Source: CAYVTD01 sp964454445 (GTDB lineage Bacteria; Bacteroidota; Ignavibacteria; Kapaibacteriales; UBA2268). From it: DNA of 64,000 bases. Below, one piece after another: positions 50,014-59,269 of the stretch. The notes beneath the pieces are model-generated. The model searched no databases, was not told the DNA's origin, and saw only the letters and a program-made list of their open reading frames with translations. The stretch is taken from the NCBI GenBank assembly GCA_964454445.1, contig CAYVTD010000006.1:1-64000 (forward strand). The letters are read 5' to 3'. A program made the position numbers and the translations under genes. Every line of letters starts with the position of its first letter. The stretch's first letter is position 1.

Positions 50014-51072
50014 TTAATCGACCACTTTCACCTTTTTCCCATCTTCGAGTAATGAAAAACCTTTATTAATCAATCTATCACCTACGCTGATTCCAGCAAC
50101 GACTTCGGTATTGAGACCATATCTCATCCCTGTTTCAATCTCTCTTTTTACTGCTTTACCTTGCTCTTCGAGATAAACAAATTTATCACCATTTGTTTTT
50201 TGAATTAAATTGTCAGGAATAACTATTGCCTTGGGATTTTGGTAAATCTTGATTTCCACGGAGCTTGTTACGCCAGGTCTAAGAAATCTATCGGGGTTGG
50301 GAATGGTGATTTGCACCCTAAATGCCTTGCGATTTGCGTCCATAGCAATACCTATTTCAGAAATCCTGCCGGTATAAACTTTATCGCCTGATTTGATGTT
50401 TGCAGGCATCCCTGTTTTTAGCCAGCGAACTTCTTCTTCGGTTGTCCAAACAGTTGCAATAATCATATTTAATTGTGCAACTGTGAAAAGAGGATCACCT
50501 GGATTAACTGCATCTCCCTCTTTGAAAGGCATTTCGGTAATAATGCCATCAATGGGCGATTCAACTTCAATCAATTGCTGAATGCTCTGGAAATTACGCT
50601 TGTCCACATTATACATTGTTTCTGCACCGTCGAGCTGCACTTGAGCGACATCGCCGGCTTCGACCAATGCTTTTATACGCTTATAATTACGTTCTGAGTT
50701 ATCCAAAGCGGTTTTTGCTTGAGTGTATTGAATTGCTGGGTTATTGTTTGGAAATTCGACAACAACTTGCCCATTTTTTACAAAATCGCCGATTCTGGCA
50801 TTGATTTTCATTATTTTATCTCCCACTATCGAGGATTTTTTCGATTGTTTGATGCCTTGCAAATCAGCAAATAGAGATAAATACTTCTCAAATTTTTGCT
50901 CTTTGATTATTTCAACAGAGACGGGGATGCCTTCTTCTTTTTGGATCTGCTCCATACTTTTCGACTCAGCTTTCGATTCGCCTTCACCACAGCCGTTTAG
51001 CAAGGCAAGGAATAGAAATGGAAGAATTGTCATACCCGTTAAAAATCTTTTAAGTAATAAGTTTTTCATCAT
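50014..51072 (-). CDS. RND periplasmic adaptor (membrane fusion protein), lipoprotein
   Basis: 352-aa HlyD/AcrA-type adaptor joining the RND pump to TolC. Signal and lipobox are FLALLNGCGEG (Cys 28). The lipoyl half-motifs include KKSSIVGDKIMKINARIGDF and NGQVVVEFPNNNP, then helical hairpin AKTALDNSERNYKRIKALVE, EVESPIDGIITEMPFKEGDA and the beta-barrel NPDRFLRPGVTSSVEIKIY. ATG 51072 has GGAG seven bases upstream. It lies between tolC and the RND gene. Confidence 0.92.
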   Translation of the reverse strand: MMKNLLLKRFLTGMTILPFLFLALLNGCGEGESKAESKSMEQIQKEEGIPVSVEIIKEQKFEKYLSLFADLQGIKQSKKSSIVGDKIMKINARIGDFVKNGQVVVEFPNNNPAIQYTQAKTALDNSERNYKRIKALVEAGDVAQVQLDGAETMYNVDKRNFQSIQQLIEVESPIDGIITEMPFKEGDAVNPGDPLFTVAQLNMIIATVWTTEEEVRWLKTGMPANIKSGDKVYTGRISEIGIAMDANRKAFRVQITIPNPDRFLRPGVTSSVEIKIYQNPKAIVIPDNLIQKTNGDKFVYLEEQGKAVKREIETGMRYGLNTEVVAGISVGDRLINKGFSLLEDGKKVKVVD

Positions 51073-51161
51073 GATTAAACTCCGATATTATTTTATTAAT
51101 TATAATTTATCTTCATTTATAGTTTTCTGTTAATTCATAAATAGTACTCATACAAAACAGT

Positions 51162-52619
51162 TTATATTCCATAATAATTCAAATAATCGTTGCTAACATT
51201 GCCAATCAAATTTTCGAGTTGAAATTTTGCCGTAAGGTACTCGTAAACGGATTGCAAGCGGTTTATTCTTGCTTTTCTTTGTTCGATTTGTGAATTAAGC
51301 ACTTCGAGTTGGGTGCCTTGCCCTTCTTTAAATCGGGAAATGGCAATCTGCATAGCTCTGTCAGCAAGCATTATATTACGATCCTGGGCTTCTATCATTA
51401 TCTTAACTTTTTCAAGCTCGAGAATTTTAGCTCGAATTTGTGCAGCAAGAAATTGCTTGTATTGTATGATTTGCTCATCAGTTTGGCTAATGCCAATTTG
51501 TGCTTGTTCGACTTTTTGACTTGTTCTACCACCTTTAAAAAGATTAATTTGCAAATTTAATCCGACTACCGACGATTGATAGGTCTGAAAGTTGAAATTA
51601 TCTGATGCACCGGAGAAAGAATAATTACCGAAGGCTGTAAGCATGGGCCAATATTCTGAGCGGTAAAGGTCGATTACAGCCTCATCAACATTGCGTTTCT
51701 TTACTAAAGTATTTAATGTAAAATTTGATTTGTATGACTGATTCACCATATTGTCGGCATTAGGTAATGTCTCATCGGAATACTCGAAAACACCTTGCAC
51801 GTCGATTTCTTCTTCTGGTGATTTCCCTAGAATAAGTTTTAAGCCATCTTTAGCGTTTTTTAGAGCATTTTTTGCATTATATACCTGGGGGCGGAAGTTT
51901 TCCAAGCTGACCTCTGCCTGAAGCAAATCAAATTCTGAAACTAAACCCGAATCTCGCAGGGACTTTACGTTTGCAAGGTTTTTCTCGAAATTATCCAGCG
52001 CTTCTTCTGATATTTTCAGAAACTCGTCTGCCAATAAGACCCCATAAAAAGCAAGCTTGACATCTCGAACCACATCAGCAATAACGCTTTTCAGCATAGT
52101 TTTTGTTACTTGCAGGAATTCTCCTGACACACCAATACCGCGGAACACTGCTGAGTTAAAGATTATTTGCGATACTTCTACTTTGGTATCGAAGTTATTA
52201 TTTAGAGTAAACGATTGTAGTTTATACTTCAAAGGTCTGAGCCTCTGTTTGAGCATTTCTTCGTCGAAAATTCCATTTCTTGTTTGCACTCCTTCAGCAG
52301 CAAAAATTGAGTATGTGGCATTAGTAAGCAAAGCCTCAAAATCAGGGAAAGGCATCCGCGTTTTTTCAATAAAATGATAATACATGGCACTAAAATCAAC
52401 GTTTGGGTAAGCATAGCCATACGCTTCGTGGACAACTGCCTGGGCAGAATCAATACTACGCAAGGCCATTTTTGTCTGATGGTTGTGTTGCAATGCCTCC
52501 TCTATGGCTTTTTCAAGGGTATAAGTCTGTTGCGAATATGCCTCTAAACAAAGAAACAATGCAATAATTGGCAAAATTGCAAGGAACTTCATAGTTTTTC
52601 CAAAACTCTTATTTTTCAT
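51162..52619 (-). CDS. TolC-family outer membrane efflux protein
   Basis: 485-aa outer-membrane channel. Signal peptide MKFLAILPIIALFLCLEAYS follows a short N-terminal extension. Two OEP repeats are visible: the first around YTLEKAIEEALQHNHQTKMA and YGYAYPNVDFSAMYYHFIEK, the second around EYWPMLTAFGNYSFSGASDN and a helical region IGISQTDEQIIQYKQFLAAQ. The protein forms trimeric alpha-barrels in the periplasm. It is the first structural gene after tetR. Confidence 0.9.
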   Translation of the reverse strand: MKNKSFGKTMKFLAILPIIALFLCLEAYSQQTYTLEKAIEEALQHNHQTKMALRSIDSAQAVVHEAYGYAYPNVDFSAMYYHFIEKTRMPFPDFEALLTNATYSIFAAEGVQTRNGIFDEEMLKQRLRPLKYKLQSFTLNNNFDTKVEVSQIIFNSAVFRGIGVSGEFLQVTKTMLKSVIADVVRDVKLAFYGVLLADEFLKISEEALDNFEKNLANVKSLRDSGLVSEFDLLQAEVSLENFRPQVYNAKNALKNAKDGLKLILGKSPEEEIDVQGVFEYSDETLPNADNMVNQSYKSNFTLNTLVKKRNVDEAVIDLYRSEYWPMLTAFGNYSFSGASDNFNFQTYQSSVVGLNLQINLFKGGRTSQKVEQAQIGISQTDEQIIQYKQFLAAQIRAKILELEKVKIMIEAQDRNIMLADRAMQIAISRFKEGQGTQLEVLNSQIEQRKARINRLQSVYEYLTAKFQLENLIGNVSNDYLNYYGI

Positions 52620-52790
52620 CTAGTAAACCTGTTTTTTATAACACTCTCTTATATTATTTACTTTTAAAAAATCGACAAAACTAATTATAATCATTCATTT
52701 TATAAATTTCTATCAAAAAAACTTCTTTAAATACTACTTTAAGAAAGATTTGTTTCACAAATTTTATAATTTTCATAATTTATTATTATT

Positions 52791-53426
52791 CTATATAGAT
52801 TTTGTTGTGCTTTTCTTGTATTCTTCCCTTCCTTTATCGGTAAGTAAATCCATCATTAAAATATTGTATATCGAACTGATAACTTCCTCCAAACTCATTG
52901 GCAGCTGAACGATAATATCTGGAGCAATTAAGTAGTCAAGGACGATGAGATGTATAAAATATATCATTTTTTGGTTGTGTTCTTCAATAAGATATCCTCT
53001 CTTTTTTCCCAACTCAGAAATTTGACGATAGCTTTCCATCAGTTCCTCATTTCTGAAATACTTTAATTTGTTGAAAAGGTCGGGATAGTATTTTTCAGCA
53101 TCTTTAATAAACTCAATAGTGAAAGTTCGCGAAACTTCGAGATATTCTCTTGAAAGTCTTGCCATACCATTCATAAAATCACTGTCATCGTCTCGAGTGA
53201 TGTCTGCAAGAATTCTTTTTATATTTTCTAGATGCTTGAATAGTGCATTATCGACAATATTTTCGAACAACTTTTTTTTTGAAGAGAAATACTCGTAAAG
53301 AGTTCTTTTGCTTATGCCTACCTCACGGGCGAGTTCGTCGGTTTTCAGCCCGGACAAGCCTCTTCGAGCAATAATCTCTTTTGCTTTTTCCAAAATTCTT
53401 TCTTTTGTATTACTTTTTTGTAACAT
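52791..53426 (-). CDS. TetR-family transcriptional regulator
   Basis: 211-aa repressor. N-terminal helix-turn-helix GLSGLKTDELAREVGISKRT (about residues 20-39) then LYEYFSSKKKLFENIV, the typical TetR DNA-binding form. The ligand domain (about 60-200) is helical. It lies 172 bases upstream of the tolC-hlyD-RND operon on the same strand, so it probably controls it, possibly from sites in 52620-52790 or in its own promoter region. Confidence 0.88.
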   Translation of the reverse strand: MLQKSNTKERILEKAKEIIARRGLSGLKTDELAREVGISKRTLYEYFSSKKKLFENIVDNALFKHLENIKRILADITRDDDSDFMNGMARLSREYLEVSRTFTIEFIKDAEKYYPDLFNKLKYFRNEELMESYRQISELGKKRGYLIEEHNQKMIYFIHLIVLDYLIAPDIIVQLPMSLEEVISSIYNILMMDLLTDKGREEYKKSTTKSI

Positions 53427-53662
53427 AATTATAACTATAAAATCTATTTTTACATATTCCTTGTCAGTCTTAATTTTAAATAAATTTAATTCTATGTATT
53501 TTTTTAGTTAAAAAAATCGGTACTGAAAAAACTTAAATAGTTTTACGATTACAATAGCTTTTTATTTTCAATATTTTTCAGATAGCTGAAAATTGGTTAT
53601 TTTTGTTATGTTTTTTTGAATTTTATTAAAAAATTGTTTAACAACTGTATATTAAGCAGGCA
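53427..53662. other. Divergent intergenic region tetR / purL
   Basis: 236 AT-rich bases that must contain the tetR promoter (minus) and the purL promoter (plus). A TATTTTTG element stands at 53598-53605, within GTTATTTTTGTTAT, the same string as before the TPR gene at 19.5 kb. No operator palindrome is obvious to me. Confidence 0.5.
53598..53605 (+). promoter_or_regulatory. Bacteroidota-type -7 element for purL
   Basis: TATTTTTG fits TAnnTTTG. The -33 TTTG is not clear at the expected distance (TTTTCA lies there). purL starts at 53663, about 50 bases downstream. Confidence 0.35.
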
Positions 53663-55909
53663 ATGAATTATTCGCAAGACAAGAATTTATACAGTGAGAT
53701 AGAGATTTCAGAAGAAACTGCTCTCGAAGTAGGACTGACAAAAGAAGAGTATTCAAAAATATTGGAAATACTTGGTCGAGTGCCTACTTATACTGAACTT
53801 GGCGTGTTTGGTGTAATGTGGAGTGAGCATTGCTCTTATAAGAATTCCATCAAACAGTTGAAAACATTGCCCCGCTCAGGTGGGCGCCTTTTAGTAGATG
53901 CCGGCGAGGAAAATGCAGGACTGGTCGATATCGGTAATGGATATGCAATCTGCTTTAAAATTGAAAGCCACAACCATCCTTCAGCTATCGAGCCCTTCCA
54001 AGGAGCCGCTACTGGCGTTGGAGGTATTCTTAGAGATATTTTTTCTATGGGAGCGCGTCCTATAGCCTCGCTTAATTCTCTGCATTTCGGTAATTTACAA
54101 TCAGCAAGGACTCAGTTTTTGCTGCGTGGAGTGGTCGAAGGCATTTCGCATTATGGCAATTCTTTCGGAGTGCCTACCGTTGGCGGTGAAGTTATTTTTG
54201 ACGATTGCTATTTCGACAATCCATTGATTAATGTTATGGCTGTGGGTATTGTCGATGTCAATAAAACGGCTTCAGCCTCTGCAGGCCCAGCCGGAAATCC
54301 GGTTTATATCGTTGGATCTAGTACTGGTCGGGACGGTATTCACGGCGCTTCCTTGCTTGCATCTCGCGAATTTGACGAAAAAACCGAAGATATGCGCCCA
54401 ACAGTGCAAGTCGGTGACCCCTTTGCAGAAAAATTGCTTCTCGAAGCTACCCTTGAACTTATTGATGCTGGCGTTGTTGTCGGTGTGCAAGATATGGGCG
54501 CAGCAGGTATTTCTTGTTCAACTTCTGAAATGAGCGCCAAAGCAGGAATTAACACAGGAATGGATATTGATTTAGATAAAGTTCCTCTTCGCGAGCAAAA
54601 TATGAGTGCCTACGAGATTATGCTCTCCGAATCTCAAGAAAGAATGTTGTTTATTATTGACCATCAAAAAGTCGAAAAAGCCGAGCGAATTTGCAAAAAA
54701 TGGGATGTTCCCTTTACCTGCATTGGCGAAGTAACTAGCGATGGTTTGTTAACTATTAAACGAAACAACAAACTCGTATGCCATTTCGCCGCAGATCCCC
54801 TCGTGCTTGGTGGGGGCGCTCCTCAATACATTCGTGATGCTAAAGAGCCGGAATACCTTGCCGGAACTCGCAATTTCGATTTTGATGGACTTTTCATTAA
54901 TATTAAACCCGAAGAGGCATTTTGGAAATTGCTTACCTCACCAAATATTGCATCAAAGCGCTGGATTTACGAACAATATGACTCGCAGGTTCGCACTAAT
55001 ACAGTTAGTATCAAAGGAGATGCTGCGATTATCCGCTTGAAGGAGATCCCTGGAAAAGCTATTGCTATTTGCACTGATTGCAACAGTAAGTTTGTTTATC
55101 TTGATCCCTATCGCGGAGCCGTTGCCGCTCTTGCTGAAGCAGCAAGAAACGTTGTTTGTACAGGTGCCGAACCGGTTGCTATAACTAATTGCCTTAATTT
55201 CGGAAATCCTTATGACCCAGAAGTTTATTGGACATTCATGCAAGCGGTGAAAGGTATGGGCGATGCTTGCCGGGCATTGAACACACCCGTTACAGGTGGT
55301 AATGTTTCCTTTCATAACGAATCCAGGGACCGTGCTGTCAATCCAACACCGACCATCGGAATGTTAGGACTTATTGATGATGTAACAAAGGTTTCTTCTG
55401 CTGGTTATAAAAATGAAGGGGATTTTATTTATCTTGTTGGCAACCAGCGAAAAGAACTTGGGGGAAGCGAGTTTACTACCTTATATCTTGGAAAAACGAC
55501 AGGTCAAGCCCCTGAGATAGATATTGAAGAGGAAATTCGCCTTCAGAAAGTTATTTTGCAAGCAATTCGCAATCAATATATCAGTTCTGCACACGATTGT
55601 TCTGATGGTGGACTTGCAATTTGTTTAGCTGAAAAATCTATCTTTTCAGATGATAGATTGGGCGCTTGCTGTGAGCTTGACGATGTAAGTGTTGAATATC
55701 TTTTTGGCGAATCCAATTCCCGGATTGTAGTTAGTTTAAATGAAAAACATATAAAAGATTTGGAATTGCTTTGCAAAAAGTATAGTATTCAATTAAAAAA
55801 GCTTGGAAAAGTAGTTAAAGATAGCTTTGAAATAAAAAATGTCATTATAACAAGCGTCAATGAATTGATTGAGCAATATGAAACAGCCATTCCAAAATTG
55901 ATGGGATAA
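53663..55909 (+). CDS. purL: Phosphoribosylformylglycinamidine synthase subunit PurL
   Basis: ATP-dependent synthase of de novo purine biosynthesis converting FGAR to FGAM. The 748-aa small form needs PurQ and PurS as partners; neither is in this window. Motifs: LGVFGVMWSEHCSYKNS near 50, ESHNHPSAIEPFQGAATGVG near 104, VGSSTGRDGIHGAS near 215, and VTGGNVSFHNES and SAHDCSDGGLAICLAEKSIF later in the second half. ATG 53663 follows a modest AAGCAGG ribosome site. Confidence 0.96.
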   Translation: MNYSQDKNLYSEIEISEETALEVGLTKEEYSKILEILGRVPTYTELGVFGVMWSEHCSYKNSIKQLKTLPRSGGRLLVDAGEENAGLVDIGNGYAICFKIESHNHPSAIEPFQGAATGVGGILRDIFSMGARPIASLNSLHFGNLQSARTQFLLRGVVEGISHYGNSFGVPTVGGEVIFDDCYFDNPLINVMAVGIVDVNKTASASAGPAGNPVYIVGSSTGRDGIHGASLLASREFDEKTEDMRPTVQVGDPFAEKLLLEATLELIDAGVVVGVQDMGAAGISCSTSEMSAKAGINTGMDIDLDKVPLREQNMSAYEIMLSESQERMLFIIDHQKVEKAERICKKWDVPFTCIGEVTSDGLLTIKRNNKLVCHFAADPLVLGGGAPQYIRDAKEPEYLAGTRNFDFDGLFINIKPEEAFWKLLTSPNIASKRWIYEQYDSQVRTNTVSIKGDAAIIRLKEIPGKAIAICTDCNSKFVYLDPYRGAVAALAEAARNVVCTGAEPVAITNCLNFGNPYDPEVYWTFMQAVKGMGDACRALNTPVTGGNVSFHNESRDRAVNPTPTIGMLGLIDDVTKVSSAGYKNEGDFIYLVGNQRKELGGSEFTTLYLGKTTGQAPEIDIEEEIRLQKVILQAIRNQYISSAHDCSDGGLAICLAEKSIFSDDRLGACCELDDVSVEYLFGESNSRIVVSLNEKHIKDLELLCKKYSIQLKKLGKVVKDSFEIKNVIITSVNELIEQYETAIPKLMG

Positions 55910-56015
55910 TAAAAATTATTTCCAAATTGAAATAACTAATATCTTAACGTACAAATAAATTATTTCAGGATAAGTCCCTGAAAATATAATACCTTAAATA
56001 CGTGAATACTTAACC

Positions 56016-57095
56016 CTATTTCATAGATGAAGCTAGTTGTCCGCACGCAGCCTCAATATCTTGACCAAATGATTTGCGAACATTAACGATGGCACCATTT
56101 TTTCGCAATGTATCCACGAAAGCATCAATTTTTTGTTGAGATGCTGGATGGAGACTTATATCAGTCTTTCTGATTTGTGTTGTGTGGGAAATATCGTTGA
56201 AAGGAATAATATTAATAGTAGAAGGCACTCGACGTGATATTTTTGCAAGTCTTATGGCGTCTTCGCGACTATCATTAAAACCGTCGAAAACAATGTATTC
56301 AAAAGTAAGTTTTATCTTTGATTTTTTGTAATAAAGTTCGAGTGCATCGAGAATTTCGCTTAGCTTCACGTTTTTCGAAGCGGTTTTCATAATCTTTTCA
56401 CGTCCTTCATCTGTTGTTGCGTGTAAACTCAAAGCAAGTTTTATTTTTAAGTTTTCTTCGGCTAACTTTTCAATACCTTTTAAAATGCCTGCTGTTGAAA
56501 CTGTAATACGTCGATTTGAGATGAGTTTATGTTTTTCACTGGTAATAATTCTAATGGATTTTATTGTGTTTTCGTAATTTAAAAGAGGTTCGCCCATACC
56601 CATATAAACGACGTTGCTTATTTTTTCATTAGTCATTTTTTCTGTTTCGAAGATTTGCCCGATAATTTCCGAACATGTTAGTTTTCGTCTGAAACCGAGC
56701 GAGGCGGTGGCACAGAAAGCACAATCAAGAGGGCAGCCTGCCATTGTTGAAACGCAAATAGTATTTCGTATAGTTTCGTTTGTTTCGTCATCAAGCCAGG
56801 GCATAAACACTGTTTCGATTGAGTTGCCATCGAGCAAGGTAAACAAAAATTTAATCGAGCCATCAACAGATTGCCTCATAGAACGGTCTTTAAAATCGCT
56901 TAACTGGAACCTTTCGGCGAGAAAGTCGCGCAGTTTCGATGGAATTAATAGCATATTTTCAAAGCTATCAGTCCTTTTTTTATAAATTTTATCGAAAATC
57001 TGTTCGGCACGATACTGCTCGAAACCAGAAGATACAATTATTTTCTTAAGTTCGGCTAGTGTTAAGTCTTTTATCGCTATTTTCTGTGTTTGCAT
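56016..57095 (-). CDS. rlmN: 23S rRNA/tRNA adenine C2-methyltransferase RlmN
   Basis: Radical-SAM enzyme that methylates A2503 of 23S rRNA and A37 of certain tRNAs. 359 aa. The cluster motif CPLDCAFCATASLGFRRKL (C-x3-C-x2-C, about 125) is diagnostic; VVYMGMGEPLLNYENTIKSI and ALSLHATTDEGREKI follow, and the second conserved Cys is in EAACGQLASS near the C-terminus. Convergent with purL across about 106 bases. Confidence 0.95.
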   Translation of the reverse strand: MQTQKIAIKDLTLAELKKIIVSSGFEQYRAEQIFDKIYKKRTDSFENMLLIPSKLRDFLAERFQLSDFKDRSMRQSVDGSIKFLFTLLDGNSIETVFMPWLDDETNETIRNTICVSTMAGCPLDCAFCATASLGFRRKLTCSEIIGQIFETEKMTNEKISNVVYMGMGEPLLNYENTIKSIRIITSEKHKLISNRRITVSTAGILKGIEKLAEENLKIKLALSLHATTDEGREKIMKTASKNVKLSEILDALELYYKKSKIKLTFEYIVFDGFNDSREDAIRLAKISRRVPSTINIIPFNDISHTTQIRKTDISLHPASQQKIDAFVDTLRKNGAIVNVRKSFGQDIEAACGQLASSMK

Positions 57096-57173
57096 TAATA
57101 TCTAGTAATATTTGAAAAACTAATAAGTCCGAAATTGCCAAGAATTTTAATTGGTTACTGATAAGCAATTTCA

Positions 57174-57928
57174 TTATCTTACAATGAATTTCTTCGCAAT
57201 AATCTTGCCGTTAATCATCACTTTAAGAAAATAGACACCTGAGCTTTGATTTTTTAATTGTATTTCAGTTTGTTCAGAAGATAAGTTTTTTGCAAAAAAA
57301 CTCTTTCGGATAGAATATTGAATATTTCAATGTAATAATTAGCTTTAATATTGTCTTTGAAAAGTAAAGTGAAATTGCCGTTGTTTGGATTTGGAAAAAC
57401 AATAAACTCTTGATAAACATTTGGATTGGAAAAAACAGCTACTCTAGTATGGGTAGCGCCATCATTGTAATATGAACCACTTTCGTAAGTCATTAAATCA
57501 CAATATTTCCCATTGTTACTTCCTGTCCATCGCCAGATGTTCGGGAATATCTATTGTTAAAGAGACTTTTCCGTAAGAAATGGCAATAATGCAAAATGAA
57601 AATGGGAGACCGTCGAGTTTAGCCATTATAGAAAGTGTGCCGTTTACATTAGTGCTAATTTTCGAAATTTTTGCAAGATAACTATTTGATTCGAATAAGT
57701 CTAATGTTAAATAATCATTTTCATTAATCATCGATTTATTCATGAGCAAGGAATTTAAAGTAAAAGGTCTTGCACGCTTTGCTGACGTAAGATTTTCTTT
57801 CACAAGAATTTTGTTTCTGTTAAGTTCTCTTAAGCTCGATAGCTTTTCATCATTGATGCTAAATGTCTTTGCAAGGGCAGTTGTTGATGCAAGAAGGAAG
57901 AGACTGCAGGCAAGTATATATATTTCAT
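57174..57928 (-). pseudogene. T9SS-type secreted protein gene broken by three small indels
   Basis: Three frames together make one protein of about 250 aa. (1) From ATG 57928 (AAGGAAAG upstream), removing one TA from the TATATATA run gives MKYILACSLFLLASTTALAK, a clean signal peptide, and joins the frame KENLTSAKRARPF. (2) That frame stops after MDRK near 57516, but the next frame continues FPNIWRWTGSNNGKYCDL, so a shift lies at about 57518-57556. (3) The final frame shifts once more near 57285-57300, in T6/A7 runs, and then reads NQSSGVYFLKVMINGKIIAK and VR, a type IX sorting domain; before it comes IVFPNPNNGNFTLLF. Either the gene is dead or the assembly has homopolymer errors. Confidence 0.7.
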
Positions 57929-58466
57929 TGTTCTTTCCTTTGCTATAATTAACAAATATTAATATTTCAGAATAATTATAAACAAATATATAAAAAATAT
58001 TTTATTGATAACAAAAAAAATTTATTAATAAAATATTAATCTAAAAAAACGCAAAATAAATAAACGATAATACTTGATCAGACCTTCCGGAGGTTTACTC
58101 ACAACAAAGTCTGTTATAGACAGATAGAGGAATAGAATTCAAAATAATGTAAATAATTGCTATAAAATTTCCTAAAAAATATTTTGTTCATTTGGAAATT
58201 CAAAAAAGTTTCTCTATATTGTCAATAGAGAATTTTACCATCGCGGCATAACGAGGGAATTCAAGTCTGTTTGGATAGAAATAGTACAAAACGCAAACAA
58301 GCCGTAAGTTATTGGGGAATAACGGTTTAAACGGCGTGTCGTTTGAATGTCTTGTTTACAAAATTTTCTTGAAAAAAACATCTATTGTTATTTTTCAGGA
58401 GAGGGCATAAATATCATTTCGCCAGAATCCTCCATTTGTTGCTTTTGGTAAATAGTTGAAGTTTTT
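57929..58466. other. 538-bp gene-free stretch before ftsQ
   Basis: Very AT-rich up to about 58070. At 58079-58098 lies CCTTCCGGAGG, an imperfect GC-rich palindrome. At 58230-58380 base composition rises and several short matches (GCAAACAAGCC, AACGGTTTAAACGGCG) suggest possible RNA structure, but I cannot fold it. A frame reading HRGITREFKSVWIEIVQNAN (about 58239-58300) could be a gene remnant. No RNA family is recognised. Confidence 0.4.
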
Positions 58467-59237
58467 ATGTTTATCAAAAGGCTTTTTATGGGGGACATTT
58501 CTCAAGCAGCTGACAATCGGAAAAAAACATACAGGCGTATTCGTTTGGTTGTTCTGATTTCGGTTATAGCTATCATTTGTATTATTGCTGTGAAGCGAGA
58601 TAACAATAGATACAACATCAAGTATTCTTTTAAAGGCAACGATTTTCTATCTGTCCAAGAACTTGAAGCAGAACTTAATTCCAAAATCGATACTAACCTA
58701 AGAAACATAACACTTCGCAAAATTAAAGAAAAGCTTGAGAAGAATCCATTTATTGAAAAGGTAACCCTTGTTCAACAGAATGCAATGAATATTAATATTT
58801 ACATTAAAGAAATCGAGCCGCAAGCACTCATTGCCGGAGATAATCGCGAGCTTTACTTTTATTGCAAAGGAAATAAACTAATAGATTATCGTCCCACCGC
58901 CTCTCTACGCACTTTTCCCCTCGTTTCAGGTGTTCTTGATACACATAAGATAATCAAACCAGCCATTTCTGGAGTAATTAATATATTAAATGAAATGAAC
59001 GCTAAGGAATATAAACATTTGTATTCTCTTCTTACAGAAATACAATATCAAAGAAATGGAACATACAAGCTTGACTTCGATAATGGCAATTTCACAATAA
59101 TTTTTGGAGAAGCTAAAGACATTGTAAATAAACTGAACAAACTCGACAAATACCTTCAACACAGATATAGCAACACCGAATTTGCTTCTACCAAGATAGC
59201 TGATCTTCGCTGGAAAGGTAGCTTGGTAATAAATTAG
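58467..59237 (+). CDS. ftsQ: Cell division protein FtsQ
   Basis: Bitopic divisome protein linking early and late division proteins. 256 aa: short cytoplasmic N-terminus, one membrane helix (IRLVVLISVIAIICIIAVKR, about 25-44), a POTRA domain (FKGNDFLSVQELEAELNSKI, about 56-75; LEKNPFIEKVTLVQQ near 90), and the C-terminal beta domain with KLDFDNGNFTIIFGEAKDI. ATG 58467 or the ATG seven codons later could be used. The genes murC, murG or ddl, normally upstream, are missing here. Confidence 0.85.
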   Translation: MFIKRLFMGDISQAADNRKKTYRRIRLVVLISVIAIICIIAVKRDNNRYNIKYSFKGNDFLSVQELEAELNSKIDTNLRNITLRKIKEKLEKNPFIEKVTLVQQNAMNINIYIKEIEPQALIAGDNRELYFYCKGNKLIDYRPTASLRTFPLVSGVLDTHKIIKPAISGVINILNEMNAKEYKHLYSLLTEIQYQRNGTYKLDFDNGNFTIIFGEAKDIVNKLNKLDKYLQHRYSNTEFASTKIADLRWKGSLVIN

Positions 59238-59269
59238 AAATTTTTACAATAAATATATGGAAAAATAAT

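Noticed and set aside
58239..58307. Short frame HRGITREFKSVW in the ftsQ leader
   Set aside because: No start codon and no family recognised; could be chance in a non-coding region.
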